Positions 42,094 to 51,632 of a stretch of DNA of 64,000 nt are shown here, piece by piece. This DNA is from Nocardioides sp. (GTDB lineage: Bacteria > Actinomycetota > Actinomycetes > Propionibacteriales > Nocardioidaceae), in assembly GCA_020636915.1 (NCBI GenBank), contig JACJWV010000006.1:124001-188000 (forward strand), in the 5' to 3' direction. Both the position numbers and the translations under genes were made by a program. Below the pieces are notes generated by a model. It searched no databases and had not been told where the DNA came from. It was given only the letters and a program-made list of their open reading frames with translations. The stretch's first letter is position 1. Every line of letters begins with the position of its first letter.

Positions 42094-44893
42094 TCAGCTG
42101 CGCGGGATCTCGCGCATCTCGAACGCCTCGACGATGTCGCCTTCCTTGATGTCCTGGAAGTTGCGCAGGACCAGGCCGCACTCGAAGCCCTCGCGGACCT
42201 CGGACGCGTCGTCCTTCTCGCGCTTGAGCGACGCGAGGTCGAGGTTGTCGGCCACCACGGCACCGTCACGGATGAGGCGCACCTTGGCGTTGCGGCGGAT
42301 GACCCCGCTGGTGACCATGCAGCCGGCGATGTTGCCGATCTTGGACGAGCGGAAGATCGCACGGATCTCCGCCTGGCCCAGGGTCGACTCCTCGAACTCC
42401 GGCTTGAGCATGCCCTTGAGCGCGGCCTCGATCTCCTCGATGGCCTGGTAGATGACGGTGTAGTACCGGATCTCCACGCCCTCGCGGTCGGCCAGCTCGG
42501 TCGCCTTGCCCTGCGGGCGGACGTTGAAGCCGATGATGATCGCGTCGGAGGCCGCCGCCAGGTCGACGTTGGTCTCGGTGATCGCACCGACACCGCGGTC
42601 GATGACCCGCAGGTTGACCTCGTCGCCGACGTCGATCTTCGCCAGCGCGTCCTCGAGCGCCTCGACCGAACCGGACACGTCGCCCTTGAGGATGAGGTTG
42701 AGCTCCTGGCTCTCGCCCTTCTCCATGGAGGCCATGAAGTCCTCGAGGGTACGGCGCACGCGGCGCTTGGCCTGCATGGCCGCCCGCTCCCGGGCCTCGC
42801 GCTTCTCCGCGATCTGACGCGCCATCCGGTCGTCGTCGACCACGATGAAGTTCTGGCCGGCGCCGGGGACGGCGGAGAGGCCGAGCACCATCGCCGGGCG
42901 CGACGGACCCGCCGTCTCGAGCTCGTTGCCGAACTCGTCGAGCATCGCCCGCACGCGGCCGTGCGCCGGGCCGGCGACGATCGAGTCGCCGACGTTCAGC
43001 GTGCCGCGCTGGACCAGGATGGTCGCGACCGGGCCGCGGCCGCGGTCCAGGTGCGCCTCGATGACCAGACCCTGCGCCTCCCGGTCGGGGTTCGCGTGCA
43101 GGTCCAGCGACGCGTCGGCGGTCAGCACGATCGCCTCGAGCAGCTTGTCGAGGTTCAGCTCGGATTTCGCCGAGACGTCGACGAACATGGTGTCGCCGCC
43201 GTACTCCTCGGGGATCAGGCCGTACTCGGTCAGCTGGCCACGGACCTTGGTCGGGTCCGCCTCCGGCTTGTCGATCTTGTTCACCGCGACCACGATCGGC
43301 ACGCCGGCCGCCTTGGCGTGGTTGAGCGCCTCGACGGTCTGGGGCATCACGCCGTCGTCGGCCGCGACCACGAGGACCGCGATGTCCGACGACTGCGAAC
43401 CACGGGCACGCATGGCGGTGAACGCCTCGTGGCCCGGGGTGTCGATGAAGGTGATGCGGCGGTCCTCGCCGTCGACGTCGGTGTGCACCTGGTAGGCACC
43501 GATGTGCTGGGTGATGCCACCGGCCTCGCCCGCGACGACGTTGGCGTTGCGCAGCGCGTCGAGGAGCTTGGTCTTGCCGTGGTCGACGTGACCCATGACG
43601 GTGACGACCGGCGGGCGCGGAGCGTAGTGCTCGCTGTCGTCCTCGTCGTCACCGAACTCGATGTCGAAGGACTCGAGCAGCTCGCGGTCCTCGTCCTCGG
43701 GGGACACGACCTGGACGACGTAGTTGAGCTCCTCGCCGAGCAGCTCGAGGGTCTCGTCGTTGACGGACTCGGTCGCGGTGACCATCTCGCCGAGGCTGAA
43801 CAGCATCTGCACCAGCTGGGCGGCGTCGACGTTGATCCGCTCCGCGAAGTCGGTCAGCGACGCACCGCGCGGCAGCCGCACGGTCTCGCCGTTGCCCTTG
43901 CGGACGCGCACGCCGCCGATCGTCGGGGCCTCCATGGCCTCGAACTCCTGGCGACGCGCCCGCTTGGACTTGCGGCCACGGCGCGAGGGACCACCGGGGC
44001 GACCGAAGGCACCCTGGGTCTGACCGCGCTGGCCGGGACGACCGCCACCGGGGCGACCGCCGCCCGACGGGCCGAAGCCGCCGGGGCGCCCAGGGCACCG
44101 GCACCGGCGCCAGCGCCGGCTCCGCCGCGGCCCGGCGCTCCGCCGCGACCCGGCGCACCGCCGCGACCGCCGCCAGGCGCACCCGGTCGGCCGGGGGCGC
44201 GGCCGCCCGGTCCCGAGCCGAAGGCGGCCGGGGACTTGGGCATCATCGCCGGGTTCGGGCGCGGCATGCCGGGACGACCGCCGGCGGCCGGCGGACGCGG
44301 CGGACGGTTGTCGCCGCCACCGGTCGCCGGGGCCGGACGCTCGCCGGGCGCGGGCCGCCGGCCCATGCCCTGGCTGGACGCGAACGGGTTGTTGCCGGGG
44401 CGGGGCGCACCGGGACGTCCGACCGGACGGGGCGCGGGGGCCTTCGGCGTGGGTGAGGACGACGCCGCGGGTGCCTCAGGGGCCTCGGGCTCCGTCGGGC
44501 CCGGGGTGGGCGGCTCCTCGGCCCGCGGGGCCGGCAGGGCCAGGCTTCGGGGCGGTGGGGGCCGCGGGAGCAGCAGGGGCGGCCAGCGCCTCGGCGGCAG
44601 GCGCCTCGACCGACCGGTGCCTCCGCAGGGGCCGGGGCCGGGGCGGCCTTCTTCGCCGGGGCCTTCTTCGCCGGGGCGGGCTCGGCCGCCGGCGCGGGCG
44701 CCGCGGCAGGAGCGGCCGACTTCTCGGCCTTCAGCTGGTCGCCGTACTCCTTGCGGAACCGCATCTCCGCCGGGAGCTCGACGGTCGAGCTCGCCGACTT
44801 GACGAACTCCCCCATCTCCTTGAACTTCTCGAGAACGAACTTGCTCTCGACTCCGAACTCCTTGGCGAGCTCGTGAACTCGGGTCTTAGCCAC
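42094..44893 (-). CDS. infB: Translation initiation factor IF-2, frame interrupted three times as read
   Basis: IF-2 places initiator tRNA on the ribosome with GTP. The start (GTG 44893, AAGGAG upstream) gives MAKTRVHELAKEFGVESK and the N-domain. The 3' part (from about 44080) gives RARRQEFEAMEAPTIGGVRV, the GTPase motifs GHVDHGKT, DTPGHEAF and NKID, and normal C-domains ending at 42094. The linker between is broken three times: GACC doubled at 44608-44615, one extra C in the CCC at 44522-44524, and one base lacking in the GGGG run at 44083-44086. Correcting these gives one 931-codon frame with the expected NNPFASSQGMG and GMPRPNPAMMP motifs. Since infB is essential, sequencing or assembly error is the likeliest cause. 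Confidence 0.92.
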
Positions 44894-45030
44894 GCTTCTC
44901 CTTCTGGCCTGAGACCCGGGTCCAGTGAGGTGCTGGGGGGTGGTTCAGACCGTTAGTGGGATGTGCAAACTCATCGCGAAGTACTCATCGAGTGCTCATG
45001 AGCTGCTGCTCCAGTTTCTGTGTCGGTCGA

Positions 45031-45390
45031 TCAGGTTCTGGCGCCGAGGTGTTCAGCGAGCGGGGCGCTGGTCAGCCCTGGCCCGTTCCCCTGCCCCTGG
45101 GTTCCAGGGAAGCGCAGGGCCCGCGCGAAGGCTCGCCGGCGCACCGCGAGCTCGTAGCACTCGGTCGTGGGGTGCAGGTGCGCCCCGCGGCCGGGTGCGA
45201 TGCCCTCCGGATCGGGCACGACGGCCGGGTGGCCGTGCGCGCCCGAGCCGACGGTCACCCGTAACAACTCAGCCTTGGCGGCTCGTGCCCGGCATCCCAC
45301 GCAGGTCCGGACCGGTCCCCCGCCATCAGCGGGGAGACCCGGGAGTTCCGGGCAGGCAGAGGAGATGTGTTCACGCGCCACTGCCGACAA
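45031..45390 (-). CDS. ylxR: YlxR-family RNA-binding protein
   Basis: The YlxR core is PVRTCVGCRARAAKAELLRVTV followed by HPAVVPDPEGIAPGRGAHLHPTTECYELAVRRRAFARAL. The CVGC motif and GRGAH turn are diagnostic. YlxR is a small nucleic-acid-binding protein always found between nusA and infB; it has been linked to RNase P and transcription control. The start is uncertain: TTG at 45390 gives 119 residues, GTG at 45381 gives 116. Both include about 25 residues more than the core. The infB start lies 137 bp downstream. Confidence 0.88.
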   Translation of the reverse strand: MSAVAREHISSACPELPGLPADGGGPVRTCVGCRARAAKAELLRVTVGSGAHGHPAVVPDPEGIAPGRGAHLHPTTECYELAVRRRAFARALRFPGTQGQGNGPGLTSAPLAEHLGART

Positions 45391-45432
45391 GCCTACCCCG
45401 ATCCGGGGCCTGATCTCGAACCGGGGCGAGCG

Positions 45433-46476
45433 TCAGGCGTCCGCGGCCGGCTCGGTCGCGCCGGGCGTGTCGAGGCTCGCCTCGGGCACCGCCTCGGGCC
45501 CGGCCTCGGGCTCGGCCTCGTCGGAGCGGATGTCGATCCGCCAGCCGGTGAGCCGGGCGGCGAGCCGGGCGTTCTGGCCCTCCTTGCCGATCGCCAGCGA
45601 CAGCTGGAAGTCGGGCACGACCACGCGGGCCGACCGGGCCGCGGCGTCGACGACCTCGACCGAGGTGACGCGGGCCGGCGACAGCGCGTGGGCGACCAGC
45701 TCGGCGGGGTCGTCGGACCAGTCGACGATGTCGATCTTCTCGCCGTGCAGCTCGGCCATCACCGCGCGGACCCGCGACCCCATGGGCCCGATGCAGGCGC
45801 CCTTGGCGTTGACGCCCGAGGCGGTCGAGCGCACCGCGAGCTTGGTGCGGTGGCCGGCCTCGCGGGCGATCGCGGCGATCTCGACGGTGCCGTCGGCGAT
45901 CTCGGGGACCTCGAGCGCGAAGAGCTTCTTGACCAGGTTGGGGTGCGAGCGCGACAGCGTGATCTGCGGGCCGCGCATCCCCTTGCGGACCGAGATCACC
46001 AGGCACTTGATCCGCGTGCCGTGGTCGTAGCGCTCCCCCGGCACCCGCTCGCTGGTCGGGAGCAGCGCCTCCAGCTTGCCGAGGTCGACGAGCACGTCGT
46101 CGGGGTTGCGGCCCTGCTGGATGGTCCCGGAGATGATGTCGCCCTCGCGGCCGGAGAACTCGCCGAACCGCACGTCGTCCTCGGCGTCGCGCAACCGCTG
46201 CAGCATGATCTGCTTGGCGGTCGTCGCCGCGATCCGGCCGAAGCCCTCGGGGGTGTCGTCGTACTCGCCGACGGTGTTGCCGTCGTCGTCGAGCTCCGCG
46301 GCCAGGACCGTGACGTGACCGGTCTTGCGGTCCAGCTCGACACGCGCCTTCTCCCGGGCGCCCGGCGTCTTGTGGTACGCCGTCAGCAGGGCCTGCTCGA
46401 TCGCCTCGACCAGCACGTCGAAGGAGATCTCCTTCTCCCGCTCCAGCATGCGCAGGATGCTCATGTCGATGTCCAT
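45433..46476 (-). CDS. nusA: Transcription termination/antitermination factor NusA
   Basis: A 347-residue RNA polymerase-binding factor. The N-terminal domain is MDIDMSILRMLEREKEISFDVLVEAIEQALLTAYHK; an S1 domain follows, then two KH domains (GPQITLSRSHPNLVKKLFALEVPEI and AKGACIGPMGSRVRAVMAELHGEKIDIVDW). The short form without the acidic AR2 repeats of proteobacteria is normal for actinobacteria. Its start codon shares one base with the rimP stop. Confidence 0.97.
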   Translation of the reverse strand: MDIDMSILRMLEREKEISFDVLVEAIEQALLTAYHKTPGAREKARVELDRKTGHVTVLAAELDDDGNTVGEYDDTPEGFGRIAATTAKQIMLQRLRDAEDDVRFGEFSGREGDIISGTIQQGRNPDDVLVDLGKLEALLPTSERVPGERYDHGTRIKCLVISVRKGMRGPQITLSRSHPNLVKKLFALEVPEIADGTVEIAAIAREAGHRTKLAVRSTASGVNAKGACIGPMGSRVRAVMAELHGEKIDIVDWSDDPAELVAHALSPARVTSVEVVDAAARSARVVVPDFQLSLAIGKEGQNARLAARLTGWRIDIRSDEAEPEAGPEAVPEASLDTPGATEPAADA

Positions 46477-46982
46477 CAGGACTCCTCCTCCACCGAGACG
46501 TCGCCGGAACCGCCGGGCCGGTTGAACTCCACCTGCACGAGCGCCTTCTTGACGTCGGCGTACGCGACCTCGTGCCGCTCGCCGCTGACCTCGAGCGTGA
46601 CGCGCTCCTCGCCGGGGTCGAGGACCCGCCCGGTGACGGCCGACCCGTTCGCGAGCGTGACCTTGACCAGACGGCCGGCGTTGCGGCGCCAGTGCCGCGG
46701 CAGCGTGAGCGGACGGTCGACGCCGCGCGAGGTGACCTCGAGCGTGTAGGGCTGCTCGCCCATGACCTCGGACCCGTCGAGCACCCGGTTGACCTCACGG
46801 GTCGCCTCGGCCACCTCGTCCAGCGTGACGCCACCGTCCTTGTCGACGGCGACCCGCAGGATCCGGCGCTTGCCGGCGGGGGTGATCTCGACGGCCTCGA
46901 TGTCGAGACCCAGGGCACGGAGGGGTTGGTGGAGCTCTGCCTCGATCCGTTCCCTGGTGGCGTCCTGGTTGGCGCTGCTCAC
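46476..46982 (-). CDS. rimP: Ribosome maturation factor RimP
   Basis: A 168-residue 30S assembly factor. The first domain has LGLDIEAVEITPAGKRRILRVAVDKDGGVTLDEVAEATREVNRVLD, and the linker has YTLEVTSRGVDRPLTLPRHWRRN, the S-x-G-x-x-R-P-L motif typical of RimP; an Sm-like C-domain follows. It starts the rimP-nusA-ylxR-infB operon and diverges from a lipoprotein gene 87 bp away. Confidence 0.95.
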   Translation of the reverse strand: MSSANQDATRERIEAELHQPLRALGLDIEAVEITPAGKRRILRVAVDKDGGVTLDEVAEATREVNRVLDGSEVMGEQPYTLEVTSRGVDRPLTLPRHWRRNAGRLVKVTLANGSAVTGRVLDPGEERVTLEVSGERHEVAYADVKKALVQVEFNRPGGSGDVSVEEES

Positions 46983-47069
46983 GGGTGGGCGACCTCCTTG
47001 TGCTGTTGTCGATCGTCCACCATAGCGGCTGCGCAGCCGGCCGCGCGGACTCTGGATAGGGTCGTCGCC

Positions 47070-47504
47070 GTGTCCGCCGCTCCGCTCCTCCGCCGCCGCT
47101 CGGCCCTTGCCCTGGCCGCCCTCGGCGCGACCGCGGTGGCCGGGTGCGACGACGGCGGCAGCGAGCCTGCGGCCGGCCCGTCACCGACGGTGGACCCCGA
47201 CACCGCGCTCGTCGACGAGGTGGTGACCGAGCTCATCCGGGCCGAGCGGGTCGCCACCGCCGGCGGACGGCTGGAGCTGGCCAGCCTGCACCGCGCCCAC
47301 CTCGAGGCCCTCGACGGCAAGGCCCCTTCCGGGTCGCCCGGGCGACCGGTCTCCGCCGCCGTCGTACGGCGTCGCGAGCAGCACCTGCAGGCACACCTCG
47401 TCGACGCCGCCATGGCAGCGGAGAGCGGTGCGCTGGCGCGGTTGCTGGCCTCGATGAGCGCCGCGGTCGCGCAGCGGCTCGCCGTCGACGGAGCGACGCC
47501 GTGA
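47070..47504 (+). CDS. Small lipoprotein
   Basis: A 144-residue exported protein. A basic start and hydrophobic stretch lead to the lipobox ATAVAGC, with cysteine at about residue 27, so the mature protein is probably lipid-anchored. The rest is helical, rich in Ala, Arg and Glu (LVDEVVTELIRAERVATAGGRLELASLHRAHLEAL), and could form a helical bundle. Its stop overlaps the start of the DUF4439 gene in a GTGA. The two are probably partners, and both are helical. The GTG at 47070 gives the best signal peptide. Confidence 0.72.
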   Translation: MSAAPLLRRRSALALAALGATAVAGCDDGGSEPAAGPSPTVDPDTALVDEVVTELIRAERVATAGGRLELASLHRAHLEALDGKAPSGSPGRPVSAAVVRRREQHLQAHLVDAAMAAESGALARLLASMSAAVAQRLAVDGATP

Positions 47505-47959
47505 CCGACGAGCGGACCGACGACGCGCCTGAGGTGGAGGCGCTCCAGACGACCCTGGCTGCCGAGCACGCGGCGGTGTACGCCTTCGGCGTGCTCGGTG
47601 GTCGCACCTCACGGGCGGCGACGCCGCAGCTGTTCGCCACGGTCTCGGCCGCCTACGCCGCCCACCGGGCGCGACGCGACCACCTGGTGCGCGAGCTCGC
47701 CGGCCAGGACGTGGACCCGGTCGCCGCGGAGCCGGCGTACGACGTCCCCCGGCCCCTGGACACCCCGGCGCAGGTCGAGCGGACCGGTCTGGACCTGGAG
47801 CGGTCCTGCGCGGCGACGTACGCCTACCTGGTGGCCAGCTCGACGGGCGAGACGCGCCGGTGGGCGATCGCGGCCCTGAACGAGACAGCGGTCCGCGAAC
47901 TCGCCTTCCGGGGAACTCCCGAGACATTCCCCGGAGGAGACGAGTACGCGGACCGCTGA
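47501..47959 (+). CDS. Ferritin-like DUF4439 protein
   Basis: A 152-residue, all-helical protein of the DUF4439 ferritin-like group. EALQTTLAAEHAAVYAFGVLGGRTS has the Glu-x-x-His pattern of the family, and AAYAAHRARRDHLVRELAGQ provides a second E/H-bearing helix. Metal binding is possible but not shown. Its position next to rimP, divergently, recurs in actinobacteria. Function unknown. Confidence 0.8.
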   Translation: MTDERTDDAPEVEALQTTLAAEHAAVYAFGVLGGRTSRAATPQLFATVSAAYAAHRARRDHLVRELAGQDVDPVAAEPAYDVPRPLDTPAQVERTGLDLERSCAATYAYLVASSTGETRRWAIAALNETAVRELAFRGTPETFPGGDEYADR

Positions 47960-48134
47960 GGCCTCACAGGCCGATGAGCGGCTCCCGCCGGGATGTGGGG
48001 GGACTGACGGGAGTACCGCTCTTGCAAAAGCATGCAACAGACCCCGGCGGGGCCGCGACCTCTCCCGTTCCTCACGTTTTCGCATTGCACAAACGTGCAG
48101 TCGAGCCGACCGTCGGGCCGACGTCAGGGCCTGC
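47960..48134. terminator. Intergenic region with small hairpins between convergent genes
   Basis: The 175-bp gap between the DUF4439 gene and the convergent HAD gene holds TGCAC-aaac-GTGCA (48086-48099) and CGTC-gggcc-GACG-type repeats at 48111-48123. A less GC-rich stretch with TTGCAAAAGCATGCAA lies near 48024-48040. These probably end both transcripts. No gene is convincing here. Confidence 0.4.
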
Positions 48135-48836
48135 TCACGACCAGCTGCGCACGATCTCCGCGACGTCCGCGAGGCGGTGGGCGACGGCGTCGGGCTCGCC
48201 CTCGGTGTGGCCCACCTGCTCGGTCGGGATGCGGCTGTGCGGCACGTGGATCGCGCGCATCCCGGCGTGGTGGGCGCCGTAGACGTCGTCGAAGAGCCGG
48301 TCGCCGACGTACACGCAGCGGGCCGGGTCGCTGACGCCCACCGCGTCCATCGCCGCGCGGAAGGCCTGCGGCGAGGGTTTCGTCCACGCGATCTCGCTGG
48401 TGTAGACCTCGCCGTCGATCAGGTGGGCGACCCCGTCGCGGGCGAAGAAGCCCTGGTGCCAGGCGCGCGGCCAGATCGTGTTGGAGAGCACGCCCACCTT
48501 GATGCCGTCGGCGCGCAGGGCCTCCCACAGCGGGCCGACCTCGGGGTCGGTGAGCGTGTGCGGCTCCCAGAACTCGTAGTAGGCCGTGAGCAGGTCCGGG
48601 TCGTGCTCGAGGCCGGCTTCGTCGAAGAGGTCGGCGACGGTCGCGCTCTGCTGGTGGTCGCGCGACCGGCCCCAGACGGCCTGGTTCGCCGCGTGCAGCC
48701 GGGCCTGCGACACCTCGACGGGGTGGTCGACGTTGACCACCGCCTGCGCGAGCGCGAGGGACTCCGCGTGGAAGTCGACGTCGTGCCAGCGGGTGAGCGT
48801 GCCGCCCCAGTCGAAGATGACGGCGTCGACGCTCAC
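48135..48836 (-). CDS. HAD-superfamily hydrolase
   Basis: A 233-residue phosphatase-like protein. Motif I is VIFDWGGTLTRW (nucleophile Asp at about residue 8; the usual second Asp of DxD is Gly here). Motif II is VLSNT, motif III the Lys in TKPSPQAF, and motif IV YVGDRLFDDVYGAHHAG. A helical cap lies between I and II. The D-W-G-G variant occurs in some HAD subgroups and may change catalysis. The GTG start overlaps the proS stop. The substrate cannot be inferred. Confidence 0.85.
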   Translation of the reverse strand: MSVDAVIFDWGGTLTRWHDVDFHAESLALAQAVVNVDHPVEVSQARLHAANQAVWGRSRDHQQSATVADLFDEAGLEHDPDLLTAYYEFWEPHTLTDPEVGPLWEALRADGIKVGVLSNTIWPRAWHQGFFARDGVAHLIDGEVYTSEIAWTKPSPQAFRAAMDAVGVSDPARCVYVGDRLFDDVYGAHHAGMRAIHVPHSRIPTEQVGHTEGEPDAVAHRLADVAEIVRSWS

Positions 48837-50599
48837 GACCGCACGAGCCGCACCAGGTGGTCGACGACGTGGTCGGCGGCCACGTCCTCGCGCTCCCCGG
48901 TCCGCCGGTCCTTGACCTCGATGGTGCCGTCCGCCAGGCCCTTGCCCACGACCACGATCGTCGGGACGCCGATCAGCTCGGCGTCCTTGAACTTCACTCC
49001 GGGGCTGACCTTGACGCGGTCGTCGTAGAGGACCTCGATGCCCTGCTTGTCGAGCTCGTGGGCGATCCGGTCGGCCGCGGCGTGCACGTGCTCGTCCTTG
49101 CCCGTCGCGACCAGGTGCACGTCGGCCGGGGCGACCTCCCGCGGCCACGCCAGGCCCAGCTCGTCGTGGGTGTTCTCGGCGATCGCGGCGACCGCCCTCG
49201 ACGGGCCGATGCCGTAGGAGCCCATGGTGACCGTGACGAGCTTGCCGAGCTCGTCGAGCACCTTGAGGTCCAGCGCGTCGGCGTACTTGCGGCCGAGCTG
49301 GAAGATGTGGCCCATCTCGATGCCGCGCGCGGTCTCGAGGACGCCGCCGTCGCCGCGGGGGCACGGGTCGCCGTCGCGGACCTCGGCGGCCTCGATCGTG
49401 CCGTCGGGGGTGAAGTCGCGGCCGGCGACCAGGTCGATGACGTGGCTGCCGTCGACGTCGGCGCCGGTCACCCAGCGGGTGCCCTCGACGACGCGGGGGT
49501 CCACGAGGTAGCGGATGCCGGACTCGTTCTTCTCGCCCAGGACGCCGGGGCCGATGTAGCCCTTGACCAGGCTCGGGTGCTTCTTGAACTCGACCTCGTC
49601 GAAGGGCTCGACCTCGATCGGCTCCAGCTGGCCCTCGAGGCGCTTCTGGTCGACCTCGCGGTCGCCGGGGAGGCCGATCGCGATCGGCTCACGGCTGCCG
49701 TCGGGGTGCTTGAGGGTGACGAGCACGTTCTTGAGGGTGTCGCCGGCGTGCCAGGGGCGGTCCGCGCGCGGGAACGCCTCGTTGAGGTGGTTGACGAGCG
49801 TGTCGATCGTGGGCGTCCCGGGCGTCTGCTCGGCGTGGGCGGCGGGCGCGTCGTCGTACGACGACGGGGCGGGCGGGTGCACCTGGACCGCCTCGACGTT
49901 CGCGGCGTAGTCGCAGGTCGTGCACCGGACGTAGGTGTCCTCGCCGACCGACGCCTTCGCGAGGAACTCCTCGGACTTCGAGCCGCCCATCGCGCCCGAC
50001 GTCGCCTTGACGATCACGTACTCGAAGCCGAGGCGGTCGAAGATCCGGATGTAGGCGTCGCGGTGCCGCTGGTAGCTGGCCTCGAGGCCGGCGTCGTCGA
50101 CGTCGAAGGAGTAGGAGTCCTTCATGACGAACTCGCGCCCGCGCAGCAGCCCGGCGCGGGGCCGGGCCTCGTCGCGGTACTTGGTCTGGATCTGGTAGAT
50201 CGCGAGCGGCAGGTCCTTGTAGGAGCTGTAGAGGTCCTTCACCAGGAGCGTGAACATCTCCTCGTGGGTGGGGCCGAGCAGGTAGTCGGCGTCCTTGCGG
50301 TCCTTGAGCCGGAAGATGCCGTCGCCGTACTCGGTCCAGCGGCCCGTCGCCTCGTAGGGCTCGCGCGGGAGCAGCGCGGGGAACAGCACCTCCTGTGCAC
50401 CGATGCCGTCCATCTCCTCGCGGATGACGTTCTCGATCCGCCGCAGCACCTTCAGGCCGAGCGGCAGCCAGGTGTAGATGCCGGGCGCCGCACGGCGGAT
50501 GTAGCCGGCGCGGACGAGCAGCCGGTGCGACGGCACCTCGGCGTCCGCGGGGTCCTCTCGCAGGGTCCGCACGAACAGGCTCGACATCCGGGTGATCAT
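48833..50599 (-). CDS. proS: Prolyl-tRNA synthetase
   Basis: A 588-residue class II synthetase of the bacterial type. Motif 1 lies in RAGYIRRAAPGIYTWLPLGLKVLRRIENVIREEMDGIGAQEVLFP, motif 2 in FQ-type TKYRDEARPRAGLLRGREFVMKDSYSF, and motif 3 in GSYGIGPSRAVAAIAE. A long insertion between motifs 2 and 3 is the editing domain that removes Ala-tRNAPro. The anticodon-binding domain is C-terminal. The ATG at 50599 is chosen; ATG 50587 is possible. Confidence 0.96.
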   Translation of the reverse strand: MITRMSSLFVRTLREDPADAEVPSHRLLVRAGYIRRAAPGIYTWLPLGLKVLRRIENVIREEMDGIGAQEVLFPALLPREPYEATGRWTEYGDGIFRLKDRKDADYLLGPTHEEMFTLLVKDLYSSYKDLPLAIYQIQTKYRDEARPRAGLLRGREFVMKDSYSFDVDDAGLEASYQRHRDAYIRIFDRLGFEYVIVKATSGAMGGSKSEEFLAKASVGEDTYVRCTTCDYAANVEAVQVHPPAPSSYDDAPAAHAEQTPGTPTIDTLVNHLNEAFPRADRPWHAGDTLKNVLVTLKHPDGSREPIAIGLPGDREVDQKRLEGQLEPIEVEPFDEVEFKKHPSLVKGYIGPGVLGEKNESGIRYLVDPRVVEGTRWVTGADVDGSHVIDLVAGRDFTPDGTIEAAEVRDGDPCPRGDGGVLETARGIEMGHIFQLGRKYADALDLKVLDELGKLVTVTMGSYGIGPSRAVAAIAENTHDELGLAWPREVAPADVHLVATGKDEHVHAAADRIAHELDKQGIEVLYDDRVKVSPGVKFKDAELIGVPTIVVVGKGLADGTIEVKDRRTGEREDVAADHVVDHLVRLVRS

Positions 50600-50659
50600 G
50601 GTGAGCAGGCTACTGTCCGCGGACTGCAACCTTCCTCCGGGTTATGCCGTCCTCCGAGC

Positions 50660-51586
50660 ATGAAGACAGCGATCCTCTCGGCCCTGCTCACGTTGGCGGC
50701 CCCGTCCGTCACGATCCACCCGGCGCAGCTCGACCGCGGACCCGACGTCGCCGGGCCGCACGTCGAGGGGCGGACCCTCGTCGACGGGTCGACGCGGCTG
50801 ACCTTCCACGACCCCGTGGTGACCTATCTCGGACGGTCCGGGGAGCGGTACGTCGTGCACCTGATGACCCACAACGGCACCCGCCCGCGGGTGGTCGCGG
50901 TCGGCGGTGGCGAGCGCCGCACGGTCCTGGCGCGCGGCGTCCAGGCGGCCGAAGCGGTCCTGAGCGACGACGGGAAGGACCTGCTGACGGGGCGCTGGCG
51001 CGGTCGGACCGGCACGGTTGTCCGGGTCGTGTCCGCCCGGACCGCCCGTCCGGTCGCGGAGCGGCACCTCCGCGGGGCCGTGTCGCTCCTGGACGCGGAC
51101 GCGGGCTTGGTCGTGCTCGGGGGCTGGCGCCCGGCCCGGACCCTCACGTGGAGCTACCGCACCGGGGAGATGCACCGGGTCAACGGGCGCTCCGGCTACC
51201 TCGCGTCGATCTCGGCGGACCGACTGGCGTCGTACACCGGGGACCCGTACCGGGGTGGCTGCTCGGCGCTGACGACGCTCGACGGCCAGCGGTTGTCGCG
51301 GTCGTGCGCGGAGCGGGTGGTCGCGATCTCGCCGTCCGGCCACCGGGTAGCCACCGTCGGCCTGCTCGCCGACGGCCCCGGCTCGTCTGCGGCGCACGTG
51401 CGGCGGGCCGCGGGTGGCCGCGAGCTGGTCGAGTACCGGGCGCCGTACGTCTTCGGGAGGATCTCGTGGGAGGACGACCAGACCCTGCTGCTGGACACCC
51501 TGACGACTCGCAAGGTCGCCACCGTCCGGTGCGTGGCCGAGGAGTGCGAGCGGGCCTCCGCGATCCGTCCCAGTCCGATCAGCTGA
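50660..51586 (+). CDS. Secreted beta-propeller-like protein
   Basis: A 308-residue protein with a short signal-like start (MKTAILSALLTLAAPSVTI). The remainder has repeating strand patterns with aromatic and Gly/Asp turns (VVTYLGRSGERYVVHLM, VLSDDGKDLLTGRW, ISWEDDQTLLLDTL), like WD40/TolB-type propellers of exported actinobacterial proteins. Two or three cysteine pairs (CSALTTLD, SCAERV, CVAEEC) fit an extracellular location. No enzyme motif is visible. It diverges from proS, 60 bp away. Confidence 0.68.
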   Translation: MKTAILSALLTLAAPSVTIHPAQLDRGPDVAGPHVEGRTLVDGSTRLTFHDPVVTYLGRSGERYVVHLMTHNGTRPRVVAVGGGERRTVLARGVQAAEAVLSDDGKDLLTGRWRGRTGTVVRVVSARTARPVAERHLRGAVSLLDADAGLVVLGGWRPARTLTWSYRTGEMHRVNGRSGYLASISADRLASYTGDPYRGGCSALTTLDGQRLSRSCAERVVAISPSGHRVATVGLLADGPGSSAAHVRRAAGGRELVEYRAPYVFGRISWEDDQTLLLDTLTTRKVATVRCVAEECERASAIRPSPIS

Positions 51587-51632
51587 GGGGGCGGCGCGGC
51601 TGGGGTCGTCGCGCCGTGGGTCGTCCCGCGCA

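Noticed and set aside
44083..44615. Programmed frameshifting in infB
   Set aside because: Three shifts of differing sign, one from a 4-bp duplication, without slippery-site and pseudoknot pairs, do not fit any known programmed mechanism.
47824..48090. 88-codon minus-strand frame near the DUF4439 gene
   Set aside because: It mostly overlaps the DUF4439 coding region antisense, has no ribosome binding site and no recognisable motif.
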